From Granulosicoccus sp045106855 (GTDB lineage: Bacteria > Pseudomonadota > Gammaproteobacteria > Granulosicoccales > Granulosicoccaceae), in NCBI GenBank assembly GCA_045106855.1, contig JBGCFI010000076.1:1-64000 (forward strand): a DNA stretch of 64,000 nt, read 5' to 3'. The translations under genes were made by a program, and so were the position numbers. Below the pieces are notes generated by a model. The model was given only the letters and a program-made list of their open reading frames with translations. It searched no databases and was not told the DNA's origin. Positions 18,251 to 26,345 of this stretch are shown piece by piece (positions within the stretch are counted from its first letter, which is position 1; each line of letters starts with the position of its first letter).

Positions 18251-18874
18251 TCATATCAAGTTCCTTGCCACTACATAGACTTCTCGGCTACGCGCCCTGC
18301 TGGCAGCCGGCTTTCTTGTCTTTACGCTGCGGAAGGTTTTCCGTACCTGTCGCATGTAATCATCAAAGCCAACACCCTGGAAAACCTTGACGACGAACAC
18401 CCCGTCCAGACTGAGAAATTCAACGGCAGACTCAAGTGCAAGCTCAACAAGCCCCATGGCACGCGCCTGATCAGCCACTCCCACTCCGCTTATGTTGGGC
18501 GCCATATCCGACAAAACAAGATCAGCTCGACGGTTTTTCATTACCAGCGCGATCTCATCCGCAGTTATCTGCTCCGTAAAATCACCCAACACGAAATGTA
18601 CGCCAGGTAATGCATCCATAGGTAAAATGTCTGACGCAATCACCGTTGAATCAGAACCGGCTCGCCGGGAAAGATATTGTGTCCAGCCACCGGGAGCTGC
18701 TCCCAGCTCCAGGATCACCGATGAAGGACGTATGAAATGGTCTTTTTCATCCAGTTCGATCAATTTATAAGCGGCGCGCGAGCGGTATCCATCGGCAAGG
18801 GCTTGCTTGACGTAGGGGTCCGATGCATGCTCATCGAGCCATCGCTGACTACTTTTACTGCCTGATCGCGCCAC
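18251..18874 (-). CDS. rlmE: 23S rRNA 2'-O-methyltransferase RlmE (FtsJ/RrmJ)
   Basis: SAM-dependent enzyme that 2'-O-methylates U2552 of the 23S rRNA A-loop, needed for late 50S assembly. It has 207 residues, the family length. Visible features are the SAM-binding LELGAAPGGWTQYLS at about 54-68, the catalytic Asp in LVLSDMAPNISG, and the family opening RSGSKSSQRWLDEHASDPYV. It heads the minus-strand rlmE-ftsH-folP run and diverges from yhbY, again the standard arrangement. Confidence 0.97.
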   Translation of the reverse strand: MARSGSKSSQRWLDEHASDPYVKQALADGYRSRAAYKLIELDEKDHFIRPSSVILELGAAPGGWTQYLSRRAGSDSTVIASDILPMDALPGVHFVLGDFTEQITADEIALVMKNRRADLVLSDMAPNISGVGVADQARAMGLVELALESAVEFLSLDGVFVVKVFQGVGFDDYMRQVRKTFRSVKTRKPAASRARSREVYVVARNLI

Positions 18875-18968
18875 AATCCCTCATACTCGCTCGTCTGTGC
18901 CCAACACATCATTGTAGGGTGTTTGCCGACAACCGTAAGTAACTTCCCGTTCCGATTACTCTTTATTC

Positions 18969-19349
18969 ATGAAACAGCCAGCCCGTAAAAAACCCGTACG
19001 CTCTCGTAATAACCTTGCAGCGAAGCCTGCAGTCAAGGCTGTCAAGCCGCTGGACAAAGCGGGCAGAAGATACCTGCGCTCGCTGGCGCACGCGCTTAAA
19101 CCGGTGGTCAGGCTTGGGCAGCAAGGACTCACCAGCGCCGTAAGCAAAGAGCTGGACGGCGCCTTGTCACACCATGAACTGGTCAAAGTGAAGCTCAGTG
19201 TCAGCGAAAAACAGGCTCGACTCGATCAACTGGAGGCTCTTTGCACCTCGGTAAAAGCGGAATGCATTCAGCAAATCGGCCACACAGCCACGCTTTACAG
19301 AGCCAATGTAAAAAAACCGGTTATCGATCTGAGCGCTGCTAAGCGCTAG
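18969..19349 (+). CDS. yhbY: Ribosome assembly RNA-binding protein YhbY (CRS1/YhbY domain)
   Basis: Small RNA-binding protein that associates with pre-50S particles. It has 126 residues: a basic N-terminal extension of about 30 residues (KKPVRSRNNLAAKPAVKAVK), then the CRM domain with YLRSLAHALKPVVRLGQQGLT, DGALSHHELVKVKL and the C-terminal IGHTATLYR. The long basic N-terminus is more than E. coli YhbY has. It is divergent from rlmE with about 95 bases between them. Confidence 0.93.
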   Translation: MKQPARKKPVRSRNNLAAKPAVKAVKPLDKAGRRYLRSLAHALKPVVRLGQQGLTSAVSKELDGALSHHELVKVKLSVSEKQARLDQLEALCTSVKAECIQQIGHTATLYRANVKKPVIDLSAAKR

Positions 19350-19371
19350 TCTGGTTATTTTTCATTGCTCG

Positions 19372-20682
19372 CTAACCACGCCTTGGCAGGTACACCGAGG
19401 CTTTGAGCCCACCCAGATGCTGCGATGGCTCAAGGTTAAGCCTGCCATCGTAGGTATCCACAATATCCTTCACGATAGACAAACCCAGACCATGGCCTGC
19501 TACTGACTCATCCACCCTGACCCCTCTGCCTGTCAGTCGACCCAGTACCTCCGGAGAACACCCCGGACCATCGTCCTCGACATCGATAATAACCCCGTCA
19601 GACCAGCGCATGTTAAGCACAACGCTCTGCTCACACCATTTGACCGCATTGTCCAGAAGGTTACCGATCAACTCCAGCATGTCCTGCCTATCGTGTACCA
19701 GCTCAACGCCGTTACCCACGTTGTAGCTTACTTTTACAGCCTTCTCGGAATACACCTGCTCAAGCAGGCCAATCATAGCCGGTAATTCTGCATCGACGTC
19801 GAACCGCTTGCCCACTGCTCCTCGACCGGCCAGACGGGCTCGTTTAAGCTCGCTTTCGATGAGTCTGCGAATATGTTCGGCGTTCTGTGCGATGGCCTCT
19901 CTCTCGGAATCGCCAATATGTGTTGCTCCGCTTGACCGAATGAGAAGGTTCAACGGCCCTTTAAGAGAATGAGCCAGGTTGCCAACCGCGTTTCGGGACT
20001 GTCGCAATCGCTGTTCGAAACGTCGTAGTAGCTGATTGAACTCAATCACCAATGGCATAACTTCCGAGGGCACGTCCTCGGACAAGGCAACCGCCTGGCC
20101 ATGCTCCAGACGCAGCATATCCCGGCGTATACGTTCCAGTTTCTCGACAGAACGACGCAGGACAATGCGTTGGACAGTCATCAGCACACATAAAAGAAGT
20201 ATTGCCAATGCCCCTGCAAACCATTGAAATACATGCAATTTTTCTGATATCGCAGTGATATCCTGTGTGGACCCCAGAACCATTTCCTGCCCGTTCACAG
20301 AGAATCCTCCAAACCAGCCCAATAAGGGTTCACCCTGCGCTCCTGCTCCGCTTTCGCGACTACTCTGCCCCGGCAACAACTCGGGGATTTTTATGGAGCC
20401 AATACCGGTGTCTGCCGGTTTGTTAACCGCAGGAGGGCTGAACGGCCCGATAAACTGTCTTTGCGGGTAGTTTTCGTGCAACGTCAGAACGCGCGCATCG
20501 AGCGAGTCCGGATCCTCGAGAACGAGTCTGTGGACCGCGTACGTCTGCCTTTCCAGTTCGGTGAAAACATAACTGTCAGTGAGCATGCGACTGGTCAATG
20601 TCACCGTCCACCAGAAGACAAACATCAGTACGACTAACGAACCAACCAAGCCGATCTGCAGGCTTCTCTCAAGAGAATTCAA
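19372..20682 (-). CDS. Two-component sensor histidine kinase, PhoQ-like
   Basis: Inner-membrane sensor kinase, 436 residues. A hydrophobic helix at about 10-32 and a second at about 155-175 flank a periplasmic sensor region. A HAMP-like linker follows, then the dimerisation helix with the phosphorylatable His in GNLAHSLKGPLN, and the ATPase domain with NLLDNAVKW (N box), DVEDDGPG (G1) and GHGLGLSIV (G2). The HSLKGPL variant of the H-box resembles the PhoQ class. The start is TTG at 20682, 6 bases past the regulator stop. The ligand is unknown; PhoQ-like is by analogy with the partner regulator. Confidence 0.85.
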   Translation of the reverse strand: MNSLERSLQIGLVGSLVVLMFVFWWTVTLTSRMLTDSYVFTELERQTYAVHRLVLEDPDSLDARVLTLHENYPQRQFIGPFSPPAVNKPADTGIGSIKIPELLPGQSSRESGAGAQGEPLLGWFGGFSVNGQEMVLGSTQDITAISEKLHVFQWFAGALAILLLCVLMTVQRIVLRRSVEKLERIRRDMLRLEHGQAVALSEDVPSEVMPLVIEFNQLLRRFEQRLRQSRNAVGNLAHSLKGPLNLLIRSSGATHIGDSEREAIAQNAEHIRRLIESELKRARLAGRGAVGKRFDVDAELPAMIGLLEQVYSEKAVKVSYNVGNGVELVHDRQDMLELIGNLLDNAVKWCEQSVVLNMRWSDGVIIDVEDDGPGCSPEVLGRLTGRGVRVDESVAGHGLGLSIVKDIVDTYDGRLNLEPSQHLGGLKASVYLPRRG

Positions 20683-20688
20683 GGTCGC

Positions 20689-21354
20689 TTACGAAGCCGG
20701 ATCGTTGAAAATGTAGCCCTGACCACGTTTGGTGAGGATCATCTGTGTGCCGATTTTTTCACGCAAGCGACGAATATAGACTTCGATAAGATTACTGTCG
20801 CGCTCTGAGTCCTGATCGTAAACATGCTCCGAAAGGTGAGACTTGGACAGAATACGGCCGCTATTGAGCATCATGTAACGCAACAACCTGAATTCGGTAC
20901 CCGTGAGCTGATGCGTCTCGTCGCCGACTGACACCTGTTGCACATCTTCATCCAGCGACAAGGTGCGAGTTTCGACACGACTGGAAGTACGGCCGTGCCG
21001 TCGATAGATCAGAGCGCGAATCCGTGCAATCAGTTCTTCTATATGGAAGGGTTTTCCCAGATAGTCATCGGCGCCAGCCTTAAACCCGTCTACGCGTTCG
21101 TACCAGGCATCACGAGCTGTCAGGACAATGACGGGTACGCGATTACCACGACTTCGCCAGGCCTGAAGAACGTCTATTCCTGGTTTTTGGGGCAATCCGA
21201 GATCTAGCACAACCGCATCATAGGGTTCTGTGTCACCCAGATGCTCGGCATCAATGCCGTTATCGGCGACATCGATGGCGAATCCTGCTTTAACCAGGTC
21301 TGAACGCACAAAAGAAACCAGCTCTGGATCATCTTCGACAAGTAACAGGCGCAC
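20689..21354 (-). CDS. Two-component response regulator, OmpR/PhoP family
   Basis: Cytosolic transcription regulator partnered with the adjacent kinase, 221 residues. The receiver has the acidic pair ED at 7-8, phosphoacceptor Asp51 in VVLDLGLP, the Thr in VLTARD and the Lys in DDYLGKPF. The winged-helix domain fills about 125-221, with TGTEFRLLRYMMLNSGRILSKSHLSEHVYD-type features (shown here in part) and the VYIRRLREKIG recognition helix. The closest named pattern I recognise is PhoP. It is transcribed away from the 21504-24995 operon, sharing a 149-base divergent region with it. Confidence 0.88.
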   Translation of the reverse strand: MRLLLVEDDPELVSFVRSDLVKAGFAIDVADNGIDAEHLGDTEPYDAVVLDLGLPQKPGIDVLQAWRSRGNRVPVIVLTARDAWYERVDGFKAGADDYLGKPFHIEELIARIRALIYRRHGRTSSRVETRTLSLDEDVQQVSVGDETHQLTGTEFRLLRYMMLNSGRILSKSHLSEHVYDQDSERDSNLIEVYIRRLREKIGTQMILTKRGQGYIFNDPAS

Positions 21355-21503
21355 TGATTCAGCTTATTCCATTTGAAATCCGTGAGAGCGATTATCACCC
21401 ACAAGGCCCAAGAATAGACTTACTTGGATTAAGAGGTGGCAATTTCCTTTTTTTTGGGTACGATACAGGTCGAGGGTGCACAAGAGAGAGCAGCAAGTAC
21501 AAC

Positions 21504-21887
21504 ATGGCCCGTAACCACAAGTTCTTTTTCGATAGGGATGGCAGCCCAAGAGCGCGCGGTCCCGCCGCAGAAAAAGTATTAATGGCGTTCCTCGAAGTCG
21601 ATGTGCAGGGCAGTGATCACATCTGCCGCGATCTCATGGATGATTTGACCGCCATTGAGGATGAGTCAGATGACTTGCGTGAGTTCACGGGCAATGCCCA
21701 CAACGTTGCTATTTCCCCTACCGGGGTGGAAATTGCCAGAAACCCGCCCGACTCTGGAGCAGATGGGCTGATCGACACTCCCTATCATGTACCCCTGAAG
21801 CACTTTCGCGAGGTACTGGAAGACTGGGAAGCCTTTATTCTTGATGATCAGATCGACGATCCCATGCTGGACGAAGACTACGTATAA
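21504..21887 (+). CDS. Hypothetical acidic protein, possible UPF0231/YacL-like
   Basis: A 127-residue acidic cytosolic protein with no signal peptide or membrane segment. The opening FFFDRDGSPRARG and the end (HFREVLEDWEAFILDDQ) loosely resemble the UPF0231 (YacL) family, in which the same kind of opening and a closing 'FL..V..Y..F' helix occur. This is recognition from memory and is weak. It is the first gene of a plus-strand unit leading into the AOR genes, 38 bases before the DUF937 gene. The function is unknown. Confidence 0.6.
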   Translation: MARNHKFFFDRDGSPRARGPAAEKVLMAFLEVDVQGSDHICRDLMDDLTAIEDESDDLREFTGNAHNVAISPTGVEIARNPPDSGADGLIDTPYHVPLKHFREVLEDWEAFILDDQIDDPMLDEDYV

Positions 21888-21925
21888 AGTGGTAGGCTTG
21901 GGGCTAATCAAAAGGTCCAATTGCT

Positions 21926-22483
21926 ATGAACAACATCCTAGACATCCTGCTGTCTGACGAGAACAAGCCTGCATTGAGAGAGATGCAGAATACCTTCAAC
22001 CTTAACGAAGAACAGACAAAGGCAGCTGTTGAAGGACTGATACCGGCACTATCCCGCGGGTTGCAGAAAAACACGCAAGAGGAAGGCGGTATGGATTCCC
22101 TGCTGGAAGCCCTGCGCACCGGTAAACATGCAAAATACATGGAACAGCCGAAAAGCCTGGGCGCGCCAGAAACAACCCGCGATGGCAACGACATTCTCGG
22201 CCATATTTTTGGCGACAAGAAAGTAAGCCGTGAAGTGGCATCCCGCGCGTCCCACAAAGCAGGTATCAGCAGCACCTTACTGAAAAAAATGCTGCCAGTG
22301 GTCGCCACCCTGGTTATGGGTGCGATGAGTAAGAAGATGCTGGGCGGCTCTGGCAACAGGGGTGCTGGACGAACATCACAAGCCGGCGCCGGAGGCTTGC
22401 TGACGTCACTGCTCGATAGCGACCGCGATGGCTCGATCTGGGATGATGTTCTTGGGCTGGCCGCCCGCACGATGCTGCGATAG
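21926..22483 (+). CDS. DUF937-type protein
   Basis: A 185-residue protein of unknown function. The N-terminal half (ILDILLSDENKPALREMQ, NLNEEQTKAAVEGLIPALSRGLQKN) has the helical pattern of the DUF937 family. The middle is charged, and the segment at about 120-137 (LLKKMLPVVATLVMGAMSKKMLG) is hydrophobic. A Gly-rich stretch and a short conserved-looking end, LLDSDRDGSIWDDVLGLAARTML, follow. It is 8 bases upstream of the ferredoxin gene and so probably in the same transcript. Whether it has anything to do with the oxidoreductase is not known. Confidence 0.7.
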   Translation: MNNILDILLSDENKPALREMQNTFNLNEEQTKAAVEGLIPALSRGLQKNTQEEGGMDSLLEALRTGKHAKYMEQPKSLGAPETTRDGNDILGHIFGDKKVSREVASRASHKAGISSTLLKKMLPVVATLVMGAMSKKMLGGSGNRGAGRTSQAGAGGLLTSLLDSDRDGSIWDDVLGLAARTMLR

Positions 22484-22491
22484 GAACCCCT

Positions 22492-22905
22492 ATGCTTAAA
22501 CAACTCATTCTTGATGCGAATAAATGCACTAGCTGCCTGCAATGCGAAATGGCTTGCTCGTTAGAGCACGAAGGCCTTTTCGCACCGGCCTTTTCGCGTA
22601 TCAAAGTATTTGAGTTTGAGCATGGCAAAAGAAATATCCCTTATACCTGCACGCAATGTGATGAGGCCTGGTGTCTGCATGCCTGCCCGACTGATGCCAT
22701 TTCAATCAATCATGGCCTTGGCACCAAAGTAGTTGATGAGTCTTTGTGCGTCGGGTGCAAGGTGTGCACGATGGCCTGCCCTTACGGCACCATCAACTAC
22801 AACACACGAAGTGGCAAGGTCACAAAGTGCAATCTGTGTGATGGCGAGCCAAAATGCGCTGAAGCCTGCCCGACCGGGGCTATCGAGTATGGAGTTCCGT
22901 CATGA
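22492..22905 (+). CDS. Four-cluster [4Fe-4S] ferredoxin, AOR electron-transfer subunit (AorA-like)
   Basis: Electron-transfer protein of 137 residues with sixteen cysteines in four groups: 12/15/18/22, 53/56/61/65, 86/89/92/96 and 113/116/122/126. This is enough for four [4Fe-4S] clusters. The layout matches the HycB/DmsB-like ferredoxins and the small AorA subunit of tungsten AOR in Aromatoleum. The stop overlaps the AOR start (ATGA), so the two are translationally coupled, and the protein is very likely the direct electron acceptor of the AOR. There is no signal peptide, so it is cytosolic. Confidence 0.9.
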   Translation: MLKQLILDANKCTSCLQCEMACSLEHEGLFAPAFSRIKVFEFEHGKRNIPYTCTQCDEAWCLHACPTDAISINHGLGTKVVDESLCVGCKVCTMACPYGTINYNTRSGKVTKCNLCDGEPKCAEACPTGAIEYGVPS

Positions 22906-24740
22906 CTTGGCACAATCGCATCCTGCGAGTGAACCTGACCGAACATACGACATCTATCGAGCCGTTAAACGAACAATGGCGTGACGCCTACCTGGGTTCG
23001 CGTGGACTCGGTACAAAGTACCTGACGGAGATGATGGATCCGGCGGCCGATGCCATGTCTGCTGACAACGTCCTGATATTTGCCACTGGCCCGCTCACTG
23101 GCACCATGGCATCCACCGGTGGCCGTTTTTCGGTTGTTACCAAAGGGCCTCTGACGAATGCTATTGCGTGTTCCAACTCGGGCGGCAAATTCGGTGCAGA
23201 ACTTAAATTTGCCGGCTACGACCTCCTGATCCTCGAGGGTCGTTCTGACACACCGGTGTACCTGTTGATCCAGGATGATCAGGTACGTATTCTTCCTGCG
23301 GAACACTATTGGGGAACTACCGTCTGGCACACAGAAGAAGCACTGAAAGAGGTCCATAAAGATCCTCAGATAAAAGTGGCCTCAATTGGTGTCGCTGGTG
23401 AACAAGGTGTCAAGTACGCCTGTGTGGTCAACGATCTGCACCGTGCAGCAGGACGTTCAGGGGTGGGCGCTGTCATGGGCTCCAAGCACTTGAAGGCCAT
23501 TGCCGTGCGCGGTAGTCAAGGAGTCCCCGTCACTGATTCAAAGCGATTTTTATCTGTGGTAAAACACACCAACCAGCTACTTGAAGAGAGCGACGGGCGC
23601 AAGGAACTAACCGACTACGGCACCAATGCCATGATCGATACCATGAACGCCATTGGCGGTCTGCCTACCCGCAATTTTCAAGACGTCATCTTTGAAGGCA
23701 CCAACAAGATCAACCCCAGTGCGATGAGTACCGAGAATGAGAACGGACATACCAATCTCATTACTAACAAGGCCTGCTTTGGCTGCACCATTGGATGCGG
23801 ACGCATTGCGCATATCGACAAAGATCACTGGTCGATCAGAGACCGGCCGCAGTACCAGCATGCATCGGGTGGTCTGGAATACGAAACCGCCTATGCGTTT
23901 GGTCCCGTTGTTGGTGTTGATGATATCGATGCGTTGACCTTCGCGGGTTACCTGATGAACGAGCATGGCATGGATCCCATTTCATTCGGCGTCACTCTGG
24001 CAGCGGCCATGGAATTGTTCGAACTCGGAATCATTACCACCGAACATACAGACGGTATCGAACTTAACTTCGGTAACGCCGAAGCCTTAACCGTTATGGC
24101 CGAAAAAACCGGGCTGCATGAAGGTTTTGGAAAACTGCTGGGATTAGGATCGCTGCGCCTGTGCGAGCACTTCGGCAAACCCGAACTTGCCATGGTGGTC
24201 AAAGGCCAGGAGTTTGCGGGGTATGACTCCCGCGCACAGCAAGGTATGGGGCTGGGATATGCCACCAGTAATCGTGGTGCCTGTCATCTGAAACACGATG
24301 TGTTTACCGAGGACATGCAAGACCAATCCGGCAATGGCAAAGCCCAACCGTGCAAATTATCCCAGGACAAAATCGCCATGATCGATTCGGCAGGTATTTG
24401 TCTGTTTACCGTCGCGGCATGGGACACCGGCGAGTTTCAGCAACTGATAAGCGCAGCTTGTGGAGACGACTGGACCGATCAGCGACTTCTTGAAACAGGC
24501 GAACGGATATGGAATCTGGAGCGATTGTTCAACCTGCAAGCAGGATTAGGGCGTGCGGATGATTCCCTGCCACCTCGCCTGCTTGAAACACCTGCCCCCA
24601 ATGGTGTTGCCAAAGGGCGTGTGGCAGAGCTCAATGTCATGTTGCCGGAGTATTATCAACTGCGAGGATGGGACCCTGAAGGTCGTCCTACGAGTGAGAC
24701 CCTTGACAGGCTCGGCCTGCATTCATCCCCAGCTCAGTAA
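22902..24740 (+). CDS. Aldehyde:ferredoxin oxidoreductase, tungsten/molybdenum bis-pterin enzyme
   Basis: Enzyme of the AOR family, 612 residues, the usual length. Known members oxidise aldehydes to carboxylic acids with a W (sometimes Mo) bis-pyranopterin cofactor. Pterin-binding segments are visible near residues 62-110 (TGPLTGTMASTGGRFSVVTK, then SNSGGKFGAELKFAGYD). The [4Fe-4S] ligands fit: Cys292, Cys295 and Cys299 in CFGCTIGC, and Cys500 in DSAGICLF, matching the spacing in Pyrococcus AOR. Neighbours are its ferredoxin and a MoaD-like protein, the same order as in the Aromatoleum aor cluster, but no FAD-binding AorC gene follows. The substrate cannot be told from sequence. Confidence 0.93.
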   Translation: MTWHNRILRVNLTEHTTSIEPLNEQWRDAYLGSRGLGTKYLTEMMDPAADAMSADNVLIFATGPLTGTMASTGGRFSVVTKGPLTNAIACSNSGGKFGAELKFAGYDLLILEGRSDTPVYLLIQDDQVRILPAEHYWGTTVWHTEEALKEVHKDPQIKVASIGVAGEQGVKYACVVNDLHRAAGRSGVGAVMGSKHLKAIAVRGSQGVPVTDSKRFLSVVKHTNQLLEESDGRKELTDYGTNAMIDTMNAIGGLPTRNFQDVIFEGTNKINPSAMSTENENGHTNLITNKACFGCTIGCGRIAHIDKDHWSIRDRPQYQHASGGLEYETAYAFGPVVGVDDIDALTFAGYLMNEHGMDPISFGVTLAAAMELFELGIITTEHTDGIELNFGNAEALTVMAEKTGLHEGFGKLLGLGSLRLCEHFGKPELAMVVKGQEFAGYDSRAQQGMGLGYATSNRGACHLKHDVFTEDMQDQSGNGKAQPCKLSQDKIAMIDSAGICLFTVAAWDTGEFQQLISAACGDDWTDQRLLETGERIWNLERLFNLQAGLGRADDSLPPRLLETPAPNGVAKGRVAELNVMLPEYYQLRGWDPEGRPTSETLDRLGLHSSPAQ

Positions 24741-24743
24741 AGA

Positions 24744-24995
24744 GTGCGTATTGAAATCACCCTCGGTGGTGCTTTGATCGAGTACCTACCTCAAAACAAA
24801 AGCGGCAACCGTTTCACGTTTTCGAACGATTCTTCCCTGAGCGTCGCCGATCTGTTGAGCACCATGGGTGTAAAGACAGATCAGCGCCTCCTGACCATTC
24901 TCAATGGCCAGATTATCCAGCCCGAAGCTTATAAAACTACGCTCCTGAACGATGGCGACGGGTTATCACTGATGCCACCGATTGTTGCAGGGTAA
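24744..24995 (+). CDS. MoaD/ThiS-like ubiquitin-fold protein ending in a single glycine
   Basis: An 83-residue beta-grasp protein starting with GTG, 3 bases after the AOR stop. Its ending PPIVAG sits where MoaD and ThiS carry the ...PP(V/I).GG tail that is adenylated and thiocarboxylated to deliver sulfur. Here the stop codon follows the first glycine, so the normal C-terminal Gly-Gly is lacking. MoaD-like genes often lie next to AOR genes, where they are thought to help make the pterin cofactor. A role in pterin synthesis is therefore plausible, but the missing glycine makes normal sulfur-carrier activity doubtful. Other MoaD copies may exist elsewhere in the genome. Confidence 0.8.
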   Translation: MRIEITLGGALIEYLPQNKSGNRFTFSNDSSLSVADLLSTMGVKTDQRLLTILNGQIIQPEAYKTTLLNDGDGLSLMPPIVAG

Positions 24996-25175
24996 TCTGT
25001 AACCGATCCGAGTTGACCATCGTGTAACTCGTGAATACTTCCGTAATTGCCATTCAGTCCTCATCATTAATCGAGATCTGGGTATAAATTTTCGTTGTAT
25101 TTGTGTCGAAACAACCTATAACAATGTGACTGGACGCAAAGCTCAGAGCAGCCCCCCTGACGTGAGGAGAACATC

Positions 25176-25352
25176 GTGAACCAGAAATTACAGAATGTGA
25201 CACGGACTCTGCATGAGCTAATCAGTGCTTTGCCTGCGGTGAAGGCACATTGCAACGCCGAAGTGTTGAAACGTCATCTGCAGCTTATTGCACATTTTCA
25301 GCGCCAATACGATCAACTTGTCGCCTCGACCCGGTCTGCCCAGCCAATTTGA
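25176..25352 (+). CDS. Small unrecognised protein, 58 residues
   Basis: A short frame beginning with GTG at 25176, preceded by a good ribosome-binding site, GAGGAGA at 25164-25170. The predicted product is mostly helical (QKLQNVTRTLHELISALPAV, then EVLKRHLQLIAHFQRQYDQL), with no membrane segment and a single cysteine. I do not recognise a family. It stands alone, 180 bases after the MoaD-like gene and about 150 bases before the HiPIP gene. The ribosome-binding site and the amphipathic pattern support it as a real gene; conservation has not been checked. Confidence 0.5.
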   Translation: MNQKLQNVTRTLHELISALPAVKAHCNAEVLKRHLQLIAHFQRQYDQLVASTRSAQPI

Positions 25353-25468
25353 GCAAGACTATTCAGTCAAATACGAATGCTTCTCAAGTGCGCTAACGTA
25401 TTGACTTTTAATAAGTTTGCAATATGTCACGTTCACAAGAAGGAACATCCAGTCGGCGCGTGTGTCGT

Positions 25469-25474
25469 ATAATC
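25469..25474 (+). promoter_or_regulatory. Candidate -10 box (TATAAT) of the HiPIP gene
   Basis: A consensus TATAAT hexamer 40 bases upstream of the preferred HiPIP ATG. The region 16-17 bases further up has no good TTGACA match, so this would be a weak or activator-dependent promoter. Confidence 0.4.
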
Positions 25475-25514
25475 GAGTGCGTCTTAACTGACCTTTTCAA
25501 TGGAAGCAAGAGAA

Positions 25515-25811
25515 ATGACTGATATCAAACGTCGTAAATTTGTAACGCTGCTGGGCGCTGGCGCCACAGTGATCCCGGTTAGCGCTTTGGTAGCCAGCCT
25601 GCCCAGCCACGCGGCAGAACCAGTTAACCCGGACTCAGCCCAGGCCAAGGCTCTCCAGTACCTGTCAGAATCAGAAAACCCAGAGCAAAACTGCGGTAAC
25701 TGCACGCTTTACTCAGGTGGCGACGGTGAAGCCATGGGTCCCTGCCCATTGTTCCCGGGCGCGGCGGTCATGTCCGCTGGATGGTGCAGTGCCTGGGTGC
25801 CCAAAGCTTAA
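25515..25811 (+). CDS. High-potential iron-sulfur protein (HiPIP), Tat-exported
   Basis: Small periplasmic electron carrier with one [4Fe-4S] cluster working at high potential, usually between the bc1 complex and an oxidase or a photosynthetic reaction centre. Counting from ATG 25515 the precursor is 98 residues. A Tat-type signal (IKRRKFVTLLGAG, hydrophobic core, cut after SHAA) precedes a mature part with four cysteines spaced Cx2C, x13, C, x13, C and the family segments NCGNCTLYSG and MSAGWCSAWV. A second ATG at 25500 would add five residues; GGAAG upstream of 25515 favours the shorter form. A strong bidirectional terminator follows. Confidence 0.95.
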   Translation: MTDIKRRKFVTLLGAGATVIPVSALVASLPSHAAEPVNPDSAQAKALQYLSESENPEQNCGNCTLYSGGDGEAMGPCPLFPGAAVMSAGWCSAWVPKA

Positions 25812-25830
25812 TTTCTATTTTTGAATCTCG

Positions 25831-25857
25831 AAACGCACCTGCCCGGCAGGTGCGTTT
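25831..25857. terminator. Bidirectional terminator between the HiPIP and rhodanese genes
   Basis: A perfect 12-base inverted repeat (AAACGCACCTGC / GCAGGTGCGTTT) with a three-base loop lies between two convergent genes. The arm ends give a short T run on the plus strand and a TTT run on the minus strand. Confidence 0.75.
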
Positions 25858-25860
25858 GCG

Positions 25861-26280
25861 TCACGGTTTGTAGGCCACGACAGGGCGTTTTTCGGACAAC
25901 CACGCGCTAATACCTTTGGTTACATTGTGCACCTGGGTGTAACCAAGCCGTTTATCCAGCAAACCGGCAATTTTCGCCGATCGCACTCCGTGCGCACAAA
26001 TCAGTACTACCGCCTGATCAGGCCGCACAAGCCCGTCCAGCTCACCGAGCCAGGCTTTTGCATCATATCTGCCCTTCGCATCGAAAAACGTCAGCGGATG
26101 GCTACCCTCCACCATACCAGTTTTCTCCCATTCATCTTGTCTGCGGACATCGACGATCACGGCTCCCTCATTTTGCAACTTTTCCAAGGTGGCATTATCT
26201 ACTTCGGTAACATCTGCCCGAAGGCTGCTTGCAAGGAATATGGCAACCAGGGCCGACAGGAAAGTAATGGATCTGATCAT
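25861..26280 (-). CDS. Periplasmic rhodanese-like sulfurtransferase
   Basis: Single-domain rhodanese, 139 residues. A signal peptide is visible (about 1-22, ending SSLRA), so the protein should be periplasmic. The fold elements VIVDVRRQDEWEKTGMVEGSHP and the active-site loop CAHGVRS with catalytic Cys95 are present. The TxxGIxAWLSEKRPV ending is typical. The thiol acceptor is unknown. It faces the HiPIP gene across a shared terminator and diverges from the DUF808 gene. Confidence 0.9.
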   Translation of the reverse strand: MIRSITFLSALVAIFLASSLRADVTEVDNATLEKLQNEGAVIVDVRRQDEWEKTGMVEGSHPLTFFDAKGRYDAKAWLGELDGLVRPDQAVVLICAHGVRSAKIAGLLDKRLGYTQVHNVTKGISAWLSEKRPVVAYKP

Positions 26281-26345
26281 AGCAATTCGCTATAGGCTTC
26301 GTTGAAGCGTTACTATACCGTCCATTTACAGCTCGAGAACCTCCC

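Noticed and set aside
21904..22542. 212-codon minus-strand frame over the DUF937 gene
   Set aside because: Antisense shadow: low-complexity Ser/Arg/Pro composition, opposite to a well-formed gene with tight operon spacing.
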